A stretch of DNA of 64,000 nucleotides from Rhodococcus globerulus NBRC 14531 (GTDB lineage Bacteria > Actinomycetota > Actinomycetes > Mycobacteriales > Mycobacteriaceae), in NCBI RefSeq assembly GCF_001894805.1, contig NZ_BCWX01000005.1, positions 62,001-126,000 on the forward strand, given 5' to 3'. Each line of letters begins with the position of its first letter. Positions within the stretch are counted from its first letter, which is position 1. Below, in pieces: positions 52,420 through 61,550 of the stretch. The notes beneath the pieces are model-generated. The model did no database searches. It was given only the letters and a program-made list of their open reading frames with translations, and was not told the origin of the DNA. The translations under genes were made by a program, and so were the position numbers.

Positions 52420-53327
52420 GCACACCCGAGAAGATCATCGGGGTCGTCGTCACACACAAGCGTCGTGAACTGCTGGCCGAATCGCTGAAGGTGCTCAGCA
52501 CGCAGACCCGGCCGCTCGATCACCTCGTTGTCGTCGACAATGCCGACGAAGACGCGGTGCGTGAACTGGTCGAAGGCGCTTCCCTGCCCACCAGCTACAT
52601 CGGTTCGAAGCACAATCTCGGCGGTGCCGGAGGATTTGCCCTTGGCATTCTGTATGCATTGTCACTCGGTGCAGACCGGGTTTGGCTCGCCGACGACGAC
52701 GGTCGCCCCGAGGGACCCGAAGTCCTCGAAACCCTGCTTGCCTGCGCGCTGCGACATGACCTTGCCGAGGTCTCTCCCGTCGTCTGCGACATCGACGATC
52801 CCGACCGCCTGGCGTTCCCCCTGCGCCGCGGCACCTCGTGGCGTCGGTTGCGTAGCGAACTCGACACCTCCGAACTCGGCGACGAGGACCTTCTGCCGGG
52901 GATCGCATCCCTCTTCAACGGCGCACTGTTCACCGCCGACGCCATAGACGCCGTCGGTGTTCCGGATCTTCGGTTGTTCGTCCGCGGCGACGAAGTGGAA
53001 GTACACCGTCGACTCGTACGATCCGGCCTGAAATTCGGCACGTGCCTGAAGACCGCCTACATACATCCCAACGGCGCCGAGGAATTCAAGCCGATTCTCG
53101 GCGGGCGGATGCACACGCAATACCCGGACAACGATACGAAGCGCTTCTTCACCTACCGCAACCGTGGGTACATCCTTGCACAGCCCGGAATGCGCAAACT
53201 GCTTCCGCAGGAATGGATTCGGTTCGGCTGGTACTTCCTGATCACGCGGCGCGATCCCGCCGGCCTGCGAGAATGGATGCGACTGCGCAAACTCGGTCGG
53301 GAAGAGAAGTTCGAGCGCCCGAGTTAA
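52416..53327 (+). CDS. glfT1: Galactofuranosyltransferase GlfT1
   Basis: The 303-residue GT2 enzyme has IIGVVVTHKRRELLAESL, NLGGAGGFALGI, the metal-binding DDD in VWLADDDGRPEG, LFVRGDEVEVHRRL and a C-terminal WYFLITRRDPAG. It adds the first galactofuranose residues to the rhamnosyl-GlcNAc lipid linker of arabinogalactan. The start GTG overlaps the wzt stop, giving a tight wzm-wzt-glfT1 operon. Confidence 0.92.
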   Translation: MSTPEKIIGVVVTHKRRELLAESLKVLSTQTRPLDHLVVVDNADEDAVRELVEGASLPTSYIGSKHNLGGAGGFALGILYALSLGADRVWLADDDGRPEGPEVLETLLACALRHDLAEVSPVVCDIDDPDRLAFPLRRGTSWRRLRSELDTSELGDEDLLPGIASLFNGALFTADAIDAVGVPDLRLFVRGDEVEVHRRLVRSGLKFGTCLKTAYIHPNGAEEFKPILGGRMHTQYPDNDTKRFFTYRNRGYILAQPGMRKLLPQEWIRFGWYFLITRRDPAGLREWMRLRKLGREEKFERPS

Positions 53328-53406
53328 TTTAATTCGGTTGCACCGCTCTGCCACCGTCTGAGACGATTCTGCACCGACGCATGGTGCGTCCTGAGATTTT
53401 CGAGGA

Positions 53407-53458
53407 GTGAGTATTGATGACTGTCGTGTTCTGCACCTATCGCACCGTCAATACTCAC
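53407..53458. promoter_or_regulatory. Inverted repeat in the rsgA leader
   Basis: GTGAGTATTGA (53407-53417) pairs exactly with 53448-53458 around a 30-base loop. The right arm ends 30 bp before the rsgA start. It may form a leader stem or be a protein site. A short frame of 31 codons (ATG 53417) runs through it, with GAGGAG upstream; whether it is translated is unknown. Confidence 0.35.
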
Positions 53459-53487
53459 GATTCTTCGTACTCGAGGACACCTTCACC

Positions 53488-54588
53488 ATGCCAGAAAACA
53501 GCACATTACTGACCGAATACGGTTGGAACGCAACACTTTCGGAAACATTCGACGCACTGCTTGTCAATTCACCTGACACGGAACCTGGGCGCGTCATACG
53601 CGTGGACCGCGGCCAGTGTGACGTTGCCGTCGCGACCGGTACCGTCCGCGCACTCAGTGGCAGCAATGCACTGTGCACCGGCGACTGGGTTGCAGTCACC
53701 AACACTGCGCCCGCCAACACTGCGCTCGCCAACACCACGGGCGAGACCGAAACACCCACGGTCACTTCGATACTCCCACGATCGAGCAGCATCGTTCGAT
53801 CCTCCGCATCCGGAAAATCCGAAGGTCAGATACTGGCCGCGAACGTCGACACCGTCGTCATCACCACGGCGTCGGACGGTGACGTCGACCTCGGACGCAT
53901 CGAGAGACTACTCGCACTCGCATGGGAAAGCGGCGCAACACCGGTCGTCGCGCTCACCAAAACCGATGCAGCTCCTGATATTTCCGCCGTTCTTGCCGAA
54001 GTTTCCGCCGTCGCACCCGGCGCAACAGTGCTCGCCGTCAGCGCCGAAACCAGCGAGGGAATGGACATACTCGACGCAGTTCTGGACGGCACCGTGGCGA
54101 TACTCGGTCCTTCCGGCGCCGGCAAATCAACTCTTGCCAATGCGCTCCTCGGTGATACCGCCGCGAGCTGCGTACTCGAAACGGGCCGGGTGCGGGCCGG
54201 CGACGGCAAAGGACGCCACACCACCGTGACAAGAGAACTGATTCCGTTTTCCGGCGGCCGGACGCTCATCGACACTCCGGGGCTGCGGGGCGTCGGCATG
54301 TGGAACGCCGGCGAGGGTATCGACAAGACGTTCCCCGAGATCGAGGAACTGATCTCGGCCTGCCGGTTCTCCGATTGCGCACACAACTCCGAGCCTGGGT
54401 GCGCGGTCGTGGGTGCACTCGAACGCGGTGATATCGACGAGCGGAGACTCAGAAGTTATCGGAAACTACAGCGGGAGAACGCGTGGAACGCCGCACGCAG
54501 CGACGCCCGTCTGCAGGCGGAACGCACGCGAGAGATCAAGGTGCTCTCCCGCCGCATCAAGGATCATTACCGGGGCCGAAGGCAGTAA
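53488..54588 (+). CDS. rsgA: Ribosome small-subunit-dependent GTPase RsgA
   Basis: The 366-residue circularly permuted GTPase has an N-terminal OB-fold (GRVIRVDRGQCDVAVATGTV), then G4 LTKTD, G1 GPSGAGKST, G3 DTPGLRG and the C-terminal zinc finger CRFSDCAHNSEPGC. RsgA checks late 30S maturation. Within the OB-fold it has a small repeat NTAPANTALANTTGE. The start at 53488 follows GAGG. It interrupts a cell-wall cluster but is a housekeeping gene. Confidence 0.92.
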   Translation: MPENSTLLTEYGWNATLSETFDALLVNSPDTEPGRVIRVDRGQCDVAVATGTVRALSGSNALCTGDWVAVTNTAPANTALANTTGETETPTVTSILPRSSSIVRSSASGKSEGQILAANVDTVVITTASDGDVDLGRIERLLALAWESGATPVVALTKTDAAPDISAVLAEVSAVAPGATVLAVSAETSEGMDILDAVLDGTVAILGPSGAGKSTLANALLGDTAASCVLETGRVRAGDGKGRHTTVTRELIPFSGGRTLIDTPGLRGVGMWNAGEGIDKTFPEIEELISACRFSDCAHNSEPGCAVVGALERGDIDERRLRSYRKLQRENAWNAARSDARLQAERTREIKVLSRRIKDHYRGRRQ

Positions 54589-54634
54589 CGGCCGAACCCT
54601 GGCAGCATGGGAGTGATCCCGACGAGAGGTTGCC

Positions 54635-55462
54635 ATGTTCGAGCAGTTCCGTTCCAGCGCCAGGACCAAGCTTCAGCGTGCGGTATCCGAGGTGATCGAG
54701 AACGCCGACCGCCATAATGCCGAGCGCACACGGCAGATTCTCGACGAACTAACACGCTCGCACGACGAACTGGCCGGGGCCCGCGAAGATATCGCGGGCC
54801 TTCGGAGCAGAATCGACGAACTGGAATTCCGCCAACGCCGCGACCTTGCCTACGCAGTCGATTTGGAAGCAACCGCGTCGAGCGCGTCGTTCATCCTGGA
54901 ACACATGCGGGTGGCGCAGACGTTCGGTCATCCTCACGACACACTGCGACACGCATTGAATTTGGTCGAGATTCCAGGAATGGCACTCGAATTCGGCGTC
55001 GCATCCGGAACGACCTTGAAGATCATCGCCGACGAATTTCACGAACGTGATGGCATCGTTGCCGGCTTCGACGTGTTCTCCGGGCTACCGGAAACATGGC
55101 GAACCGGATTTCCGGCCGGTGAGTTCGCCCAGGAATCTCTCCCCGAAGTACCTGGGGCACAACTTGTTCCAGGACTCTTCGAGGAAACACTACCGACCTT
55201 CCTCGATCAGGAACGTGAAACCGTGGCGTTCCTGCACGTCGACGCCGACCTCTACTCGTCGACCAAAACGGTGCTCGATCTACTCGGAGACCGCCTAGTC
55301 CCGGGATCGATCATCGTGTTCGACGAATTCTTCAACTACCCCGGGTGGCAGAACCACGAATACCGGGCGTGGACGGAATACGTCACACGCACCGGCATCT
55401 CCTTCGAGTACGTCGGTTACACCTTCGACAACGAACAGGTGATAGCCAAGATAGTCAGGTGA
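54635..55462 (+). CDS. TylF/MycF-type class I SAM methyltransferase with coiled-coil N-terminus
   Basis: The N-terminal 80 residues form a charged helical, probably coiled-coil, stretch. The methyltransferase domain starts at about 110 with MALEFGVASGTTLKIIADEF, then GFDVFSGLPETW, LHVDADLYSSTKTVLDLL and IVFDEFFNYPGW, matching the macrocin O-methyltransferase (TylF) family, whose D-x-D residues bind a metal. It may methylate a sugar hydroxyl of a wall glycan or glycolipid, given its place next to glfT2. The substrate is inference. Ribosome site: GAGAGG. Confidence 0.83.
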   Translation: MFEQFRSSARTKLQRAVSEVIENADRHNAERTRQILDELTRSHDELAGAREDIAGLRSRIDELEFRQRRDLAYAVDLEATASSASFILEHMRVAQTFGHPHDTLRHALNLVEIPGMALEFGVASGTTLKIIADEFHERDGIVAGFDVFSGLPETWRTGFPAGEFAQESLPEVPGAQLVPGLFEETLPTFLDQERETVAFLHVDADLYSSTKTVLDLLGDRLVPGSIIVFDEFFNYPGWQNHEYRAWTEYVTRTGISFEYVGYTFDNEQVIAKIVR

Positions 55463-55465
55463 GAG

Positions 55466-57355
55466 TCACTTCTCGTACAGGCGAGCCCAGTTCTCGCGGC
55501 TGGTGAGCTGCGGGAACTCCCGGGCGAATGCCTCAGCAACACTTGGCGATTCGGCCAGGAATCGCTTGATCACGCCGGCAAGGCGACCACTCATCTCGGC
55601 AGCCGTCTCACTGTCGAAGCGGCGTTCACGCACGCCACCCTGCGAAGCGTCGGTCACGAAGACATGATCGAAGCGTCCGACGTGCCACCACTGCGCGTCC
55701 TCGTAGGAGATCGCCACCGGACCCCGCTCGAGCTGGTTGCGAGCCTGCATCACAGCGCGTTTCGCAAGAACAAGATCGGTCCACAGGCCGGTCTTGGGAC
55801 TGGGCGCAACGCGACGAATCGGCAGCCTTCCCGGCAACTCAGACGCCGGACGAGTCACCGTCTCCGGGAACCGCTTTCGTTCCTGGTTGATCGTCGCCAA
55901 TGCCTTCTGTCCACCGTCGGCCAGGCCCGCCGGGCCTTCCAGGAATCCCTCGATCGCCCGGATCTGTGTGTGCGCGAGGCCGTACTGCAAACCGACTATC
56001 GAATGCGAAATGTCTCGCGCCATTTGCTTGGCCAGTGTCTTCGGCGCAAACCCTGGATCGAGTGCCGCGGTGATCAGACCGTTGCGAGTACTGAAGTAGT
56101 GGGCAAAACCGTCGACGTCCTTCCAGTAGAAGTCGGCATGCCAGACCGCGGCCGACGGCAACGTGATGGTGGGGATTCCGGCCCGTCCGGCGCGCAGGCT
56201 GTACTCGACGTCGTCCCACTGGAAGAACACCGGCAGGGGCAGCCCGATGCGTTCGATGGCTTCAGCGGGGATCAGGCACGTCCACCAGCCGTTGTATTCG
56301 GCGTCCACCCGGCGTTCCGGCAGCTTCTCGAGCACGCTCCGGTTACGGACCCCGTGCTCGTCGGTCGGCACACCGCGCTGAAGGGTGCCCAGATCGACGC
56401 GTTCACCCGAAGCCAACAAGTAGTCGGGATTGAACAGGAAAAGCATCTGAGCGCCGATCAAGGCCGGTTCCGTTGTCATGTTCGCAAACGCACTCAGTCG
56501 AAGGACCGATTCCGGTTCACACAGAATGTCGTCGTCCATCAGAATCACGTCGGAGTGCGGTCCGGCCTCCGACGCCTCGTACAGTCCTCGCGTGAAACCG
56601 CCGGCACCGCCCAGGTTCGCCTGCCGCAGGTACTGCAGGCGCGATCCGAACTTCTTCGACACTTCCTGGAAAAGCTCACGACTCTCCACCGGATCGGTGC
56701 CCTGATCGACGACGTACAACGCGTCGAGCAACCCCAACACGCGTTCGTCGGACGCAAGAGCCTCGACGGTGCGCGCACAGTCGTCGGCGCGGTTGAACGT
56801 GCAGATCGCTACCGCTACCGGCCGGATCAGCTTCGGTGAAACGACGGACCATTCGACGTCGTCGACAACTGCGCCGCCGCCCTGCGCTTCGAACTGCAAC
56901 CACAGCGCGCCGCCGTCGACAAAAGTGTCGAGAGGCGCCGTCATGGAAATCTGCTCGGTTCCGGTAACAACGACATTGGTCACGATACGACGGTGACCAC
57001 CGATGTCGGACGCCTGAATTTGAACGCGGCAGGCCGTCTCGGCTACGACGCGCGCGGTGACGGTGACCTCGGTGACAGCCGTCCACCGCTGCCAGTAGCT
57101 GGCCGGAAATCGACCGAAGAAAGTATTGGTGTGCGCAACAGCTCCGGGCTGAAGTCGCAGTTCGAACCGAGATCGTGTCGACATGCCGACCTTGGTTACG
57201 GCGTACAACTCGTCACTGGCGACGGGAGAGGTTCCGGTGAACAACGTGCGCTGCGCTACCAGGCGATCCGAGCTCGCACGATGTTCGATCAACTCGACCC
57301 CGCTGTCGGACTGCCCGGTGTCGGACTGGCCATCGGTCACTTTCACGGTATCCAC
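55466..57355 (-). CDS. glfT2: Galactofuranosyltransferase GlfT2
   Basis: The 629-residue protein has an N-terminal beta-rich domain (to about 180), a GT-A core beginning VAVAICTFNRADDCARTVEA, with NLGGAGGFTRG, the metal motif ILMDDDILCEPE, the catalytic-region FFQWDDVEYSLRAGRAG, AVWHADFYWKD, and a helical C-terminal part. This is the full GlfT2 layout (mycobacterial protein about 637 residues). It polymerises the beta-1,5/1,6 galactofuran of arabinogalactan. In mycobacteria glfT2 sits with glf; here it is close to glfT1. Confidence 0.93.
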   Translation of the reverse strand: MDTVKVTDGQSDTGQSDSGVELIEHRASSDRLVAQRTLFTGTSPVASDELYAVTKVGMSTRSRFELRLQPGAVAHTNTFFGRFPASYWQRWTAVTEVTVTARVVAETACRVQIQASDIGGHRRIVTNVVVTGTEQISMTAPLDTFVDGGALWLQFEAQGGGAVVDDVEWSVVSPKLIRPVAVAICTFNRADDCARTVEALASDERVLGLLDALYVVDQGTDPVESRELFQEVSKKFGSRLQYLRQANLGGAGGFTRGLYEASEAGPHSDVILMDDDILCEPESVLRLSAFANMTTEPALIGAQMLFLFNPDYLLASGERVDLGTLQRGVPTDEHGVRNRSVLEKLPERRVDAEYNGWWTCLIPAEAIERIGLPLPVFFQWDDVEYSLRAGRAGIPTITLPSAAVWHADFYWKDVDGFAHYFSTRNGLITAALDPGFAPKTLAKQMARDISHSIVGLQYGLAHTQIRAIEGFLEGPAGLADGGQKALATINQERKRFPETVTRPASELPGRLPIRRVAPSPKTGLWTDLVLAKRAVMQARNQLERGPVAISYEDAQWWHVGRFDHVFVTDASQGGVRERRFDSETAAEMSGRLAGVIKRFLAESPSVAEAFAREFPQLTSRENWARLYEK

Positions 57356-57414
57356 ACCTCGCAGGGTATCGCGAACCCGCTCACCCCTGCCGCATGCACC
57401 AGGCCACGCTGGTT

Positions 57415-58242
57415 CTACCCGCGGTACCCCGGGCCGGCCACAGCGGCCAGCTCCTTCTTCCGCCGGCGAAGCGACAACAATCCGTTTGCCATTTGAATGA
57501 CGTCCTTGGGCGAAATCCGGCTTGCATGCGCGAGGTGATCGTCACTGAGACGAATCGGAACCTCCACAGGGCGCACGCCCGCCAATTCCAGCGCGTAGTC
57601 CAGTTCCGTCGTAAACAGAAAACCTCGCTCGGCCAAAGCCGGCGCGATCCGGCGCACCAAGGTGCCGTCGACGATGAACGTTCCCTGCGGATCACCCGTC
57701 CGGGTACCCAATATGGCTCGTCGAAGGGTGGCAAATCCACCGGTCATGATCGCTCTCAACAGGCCACGCTGCACGTCGGATTCCGCGTGGGCCTTCGAAC
57801 CGATGACCACGGGAGGAACAGACCCCAAATCAGCCATCACACGGTTCGCGCCTTCGATGTCGCCGAAACCGAACGGCAGATCGTCCGCGGTGAGCAACAC
57901 ACGCTCTCCCCGTGACGCGATGATTCCCGCGCGCAGTGCCGCACCCATGCCTTTGTCACTGGTCATGGGACGGAAAGTCACGCCCGGCCAAGACCAGGCA
58001 GCCGACAACGCGGCACACACGTCCGCAGTGTTATCGGTGGAACCGTTCTCCACGACGATGATCTCGACTGGGCTGGTGCTCTTGGCAGGGCTGGTGCTCT
58101 TGGCAGGGTTGGCGCTGAAGTACTCGGCGAACTGTCGCACCGTCGACTCCAGTACCTCACCTGAGTTGTATGCGGGGATGACCACCGAAAGCTCCGGCGT
58201 AGCTGATTCCCCACGAACGGGTTCCGTCCGCGATGTCGCCAC
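57415..58242 (-). CDS. Family 2 glycosyltransferase (dolichyl-phosphate-sugar synthase-like)
   Basis: The 275-residue GT2 enzyme has ELSVVIPAYNSGEVLESTVR, VEIIVVENGSTDNT, KGMGAALRAGIIASRGE, LTADDLPFGFGDIE, DPQGTFIVDG and a C-terminal part without membrane helices. The layout is that of polyprenyl-phosphate sugar synthases. It probably charges a lipid carrier for use by the divergent GT-C-like membrane protein at 58406. Start: GTG 58242 with AAGGAG upstream. The frame extends to 58404 through a repeat region and is not likely to be translated there. A short in-frame repeat (AKSTSP twice) lies near residue 48. Confidence 0.85.
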   Translation of the reverse strand: MATSRTEPVRGESATPELSVVIPAYNSGEVLESTVRQFAEYFSANPAKSTSPAKSTSPVEIIVVENGSTDNTADVCAALSAAWSWPGVTFRPMTSDKGMGAALRAGIIASRGERVLLTADDLPFGFGDIEGANRVMADLGSVPPVVIGSKAHAESDVQRGLLRAIMTGGFATLRRAILGTRTGDPQGTFIVDGTLVRRIAPALAERGFLFTTELDYALELAGVRPVEVPIRLSDDHLAHASRISPKDVIQMANGLLSLRRRKKELAAVAGPGYRG

Positions 58243-58306
58243 GTGCCGATCTCCTTCTTCCCCGACTGCAGTTCGAACTCGTCGGAATACTACGCTCCAA
58301 GGAAAT

Positions 58307-58355
58307 GGGCTCCGAGAAACAGGGCACTGAGAAACAGGGCTCTGAGGGATAGGGC
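58307..58355. repeat. Three 15-bp tandem units between two glycosyltransferase genes
   Basis: Units begin with GGGC at 58307, 58322 and 58337 and start a fourth at 58352, following the pattern GGGCNCTGAGAAACA with one or two changes. The repeat lies in the 163-bp divergent promoter region and contains no gene. Confidence 0.75.
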
Positions 58356-58405
58356 ACGCCCCGGGCTCCGAAGTACAGCCATCGACTCGACGACGAAAGC
58401 ACATC

Positions 58406-60613
58406 GTGAAATCTGACTTGCCGCTTGCTCAACGCGTAGTGCCGCCGATTCTGCTCGCCGCTCTGGTTTCGATCGTCGCGGCAATCCCACTGATTTCCAA
58501 TCGCTGGTTCTACTACTGGGACGACAGTGCAGCAGCTTTCACGCCGGGATGGCACACGATCGGCGAACGAATTCTGTCCGGTTCGTGGCCGACGCTCATT
58601 CCCGAATTGTGGGCCGGTGGAAACGTCACCGCCGAAGCCCTTTACGGGACATACAATCCCGTGATCCTTCTGGATTCGGTTGCCATCGCGCTCATTCCGA
58701 ACCTCGGCATCGGGATCACGCTCGTCAAAATGCAATTCATGGCGATACTTGCCGTCGGTGTCTACCTCGTGGCTCGGCAGTACGGCGCAAACCGGTCGAT
58801 GGCATTCATCGCCGGATTTGCCATGCCATTCGCCGGTTACACACTCTACTTCGACGCTTCCAGTTGGGCATCCGGACTGATCGCCTTCGCGTGGATCCCC
58901 CACGTGTGGTGGTCGACGCGGGCCAGTGCACTCGGGCGCGTGAATCCGCTGGTACCGATAGCATTCGGCTATCTCGCCATGACCACCGGCAACCCGTACG
59001 GAGCGGTTGGCGTCGCTGTCGTCTATATCGCCGTCATCGCGGAATGCATCGCGATCAAACGGGCAGGCAGTATCCGGTCACTTCTCATCAGTGCCACGGC
59101 GATCATCATGATGTCGCTGATCGTGTACCTGCCACTTCTGTTCACCACCGGCGTATCCGTGCGCACGCAGTCCGGCATCGCGAACGACGGCTCGCTACGC
59201 CCCGATCTCGGTGATCTGATCAACGTTTCAGGACCTTCCAACCAGCCGTACGTCACGGCATTTGCATCACCTGCCATGACGATTCCCCTGGTCTACCTGG
59301 CTTGGTTCCTGATCCCGCTTGCTCCCTGGATTCGATGGAGTTCGCTCAAGGCGCTGGGGCGTCACAGTGTTTCGCTCTTCGTCTTCGGCGGAATCTACGT
59401 GGTGCTGCTTCTCGGCCCGTCGAATCTGTGGCTGTTCCGTTGGCCGGCAAGACTTCTCGAATACGGCCAACTGCCCGCCATCGTTGTCGCGGCGGTTGCT
59501 CTGTCCGCAGGCTTGCAGCGTGATCGAATCCGCGCGCGATCGATCATCACCGCAGGATTGTTGGCGCTCCAGTTCTATCTCGCCTGGTCGAATGTCCCCG
59601 AAGACATCGGCATTCACTTCGCATCGCTGCTCATCACCGTGGTTCTGACGGCCGTCGCTCTGATCGTGGCCTACCGGAAACCCCGATACCTGGCAGGTGC
59701 ACTCGCGGCCGGAATCGTCGTAGTGCTCAGCGCCCAGACAAACTTCTGGTTCACCGGAAACTACAACGTCACACCGTGGAAGTTCCCGCGGCAGATCGCG
59801 TTCCTGGAATCGAAATTCGAAGACCGATACCAAGGAACAACTTTCGCCATCGCCGATCCCGTCAACATTCCGCTCGACAACCAAACCGGACAGTGGGGAG
59901 ATTTGCTGTTCGGAAATGCCTGGCAGCCTGCGGGCGTCGACGCCGTAAACAGCTACGCGGGAATCAGCTACAACGACTTCGTTCAAGCCCTGTGCCTGAA
60001 CTACTACGGCGGCGTCCAGTGCCCCGACGCAGTCGATCGACTACTCGCCGAGTCACCGGGCACCGGCGTGTCCTGGCTCGACGCGATGCGCATCGATACC
60101 GTCGTCGTTCAGAATTCCGGACCGTACGGTGGAAAAAACGCACTCGACGCCCTTCCCGAGAGCGACTGGACCGTATCGCCCGATCGCGTCGTCACGGTCG
60201 GCCGCCGCACCACCGATCACCAGTGGCCGGACGGTCGTGTCTCCGCAACCACACCGGGACTCGATGTTCAGGGCGACGCCGCCGCAACGGATACCCGGGA
60301 AACCGTCGAGTACACCGGATCAGGCACGGTCACCTTCTCCCTGCTCGCCTGGCCCGGCTGGACCGCAACCGTAGACGGGCAGTCGGTGGAAACGAAGGCC
60401 AGCCCCGGCGGCTTGTTGCAAGTCGATCTACCGCCGAGCGCCGACGCCGGATCGACACTCACCATCGAATTCGCCCCGCCTGGAAGCACATTCGGATGGG
60501 GCATCGCCGGCGTCGGGCTACTGGTCGCCTTGTCTCAAGGCGCCTGGGCGTTCCGAACGCGGCGCAATCAGGAAGAAAGCGTCGCAGCGAGCGCAGATTC
60601 CGTGACTTCGTGA
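58406..60613 (+). CDS. Large GT-C-like membrane glycosyltransferase
   Basis: The 735-residue protein has about 12-13 membrane helices in the first 450 residues and a C-terminal extracytoplasmic beta-rich region (WPGWTATVDGQSVETKASPG and onward), then one last helix. An acidic motif in the first external loop (RWFYYWDDSAAAF) is at the place where GT-C enzymes hold their catalytic Asp. It resembles actinobacterial YfhO-like or Rv3779-type proteins. The likely donor is a polyprenyl-phosphate sugar made by the divergent GT2. Start: GTG 58406. Its 3' end overlaps the convergent oxidoreductase gene by 46 bp. Confidence 0.78.
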   Translation: MKSDLPLAQRVVPPILLAALVSIVAAIPLISNRWFYYWDDSAAAFTPGWHTIGERILSGSWPTLIPELWAGGNVTAEALYGTYNPVILLDSVAIALIPNLGIGITLVKMQFMAILAVGVYLVARQYGANRSMAFIAGFAMPFAGYTLYFDASSWASGLIAFAWIPHVWWSTRASALGRVNPLVPIAFGYLAMTTGNPYGAVGVAVVYIAVIAECIAIKRAGSIRSLLISATAIIMMSLIVYLPLLFTTGVSVRTQSGIANDGSLRPDLGDLINVSGPSNQPYVTAFASPAMTIPLVYLAWFLIPLAPWIRWSSLKALGRHSVSLFVFGGIYVVLLLGPSNLWLFRWPARLLEYGQLPAIVVAAVALSAGLQRDRIRARSIITAGLLALQFYLAWSNVPEDIGIHFASLLITVVLTAVALIVAYRKPRYLAGALAAGIVVVLSAQTNFWFTGNYNVTPWKFPRQIAFLESKFEDRYQGTTFAIADPVNIPLDNQTGQWGDLLFGNAWQPAGVDAVNSYAGISYNDFVQALCLNYYGGVQCPDAVDRLLAESPGTGVSWLDAMRIDTVVVQNSGPYGGKNALDALPESDWTVSPDRVVTVGRRTTDHQWPDGRVSATTPGLDVQGDAAATDTRETVEYTGSGTVTFSLLAWPGWTATVDGQSVETKASPGGLLQVDLPPSADAGSTLTIEFAPPGSTFGWGIAGVGLLVALSQGAWAFRTRRNQEESVAASADSVTS

Positions 60614-61548
60614 ACCGCACGGTGAGCGGGCAGAATTGACGCCCGCTCACCGTCCGCATCACCCGTTCCCTGCACCAACCCGAGGAAATGCGTCAACTGC
60701 GCTGCCAGCGGCTCCTCGCTGTAACGGATCGTCGGAATCTCGATGACCGTCTGCTGCTGGTAGCCGTCCCGATCGGTGGGCATGTTGTCGTCGATGTGAC
60801 GGTAGATCGTGATGTCGCGACGAAGCAGATCGATCTCGATGAGTCGATCAGCCTCGAGCAACGACAGTTGACGGATCTTGCGCTGGCTGATTCGGCTGGC
60901 CGAAATAGTCGCTACCGCACCCGAATCGAAACGCAGAACAGCGTCGGCGCAATCTTCCGACCGGTTCTGCACGGAAGTCGGATGGAAGTATCCGAACTCG
61001 CCTTTAGCCAAACTCGGCTCCGAGCCGGCAAATCCGATAGCCAAGTCGATGTCGTGAATCAACAAGTCTGTCGCAACGCCGGTCGGAATGCGAGAAACAA
61101 ACGGAGAGTGACGAATACCGTTAACCTGCCACACATCGCCGGAGAACTCGCGTGCAGTGCGAACAGCTGGATTGAAGCGTTCGAGGAGACCGCACATCAG
61201 CGGAACACCGGACGCGCGTGAACGATCGACCAAGTCGACGCTCTGCTCGTACGTCGCGGCCAACGGCTTCTCCACCAGAACGGGCTTACCCAGATCGAGA
61301 ACCCGTCCGGCCAACTCGTAGTGGGCCGGTGTGGCTGCGGCAATCACCACAGCGTCGATACCGTCGAGTGTGTCGAAATCCGCAGCCCAGCGCGTATCGA
61401 ACCGCTCCGCAACAGCTTTGCCCTGTTCCTCGCGCGGCTCGATCAACAACTCCAACTCGCACAAAGCCGACTGCGCGATGACACGCGCATGCAGCGAACC
61501 CATCTGGCCGGAGCCGACAAGGGCAATACGGGGCTTGCTCGTGGTCAT
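60568..61548 (-). CDS. Gfo/Idh/MocA family sugar oxidoreductase
   Basis: The 326-residue enzyme has an N-terminal NAD fold (RIALVGSGQMGSLHARVI), the EKPLA motif (VLVEKPLAATYEQ), and the C-terminal sheet domain with IHDIDLAIGF, the family histidine/aspartate pair. It oxidises a hydroxyl of a sugar, probably a nucleotide sugar at C3, making the keto group used by the aminotransferase that precedes it in the operon. The stop of the aminotransferase and the ATG at 61548 are two bases apart. The 3' overlap with the convergent GT-C gene is unusual. Confidence 0.86.
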   Translation of the reverse strand: MTTSKPRIALVGSGQMGSLHARVIAQSALCELELLIEPREEQGKAVAERFDTRWAADFDTLDGIDAVVIAAATPAHYELAGRVLDLGKPVLVEKPLAATYEQSVDLVDRSRASGVPLMCGLLERFNPAVRTAREFSGDVWQVNGIRHSPFVSRIPTGVATDLLIHDIDLAIGFAGSEPSLAKGEFGYFHPTSVQNRSEDCADAVLRFDSGAVATISASRISQRKIRQLSLLEADRLIEIDLLRRDITIYRHIDDNMPTDRDGYQQQTVIEIPTIRYSEEPLAAQLTHFLGLVQGTGDADGERASILPAHRAVHEVTESALAATLSS

Positions 61549-61550
61549 TT

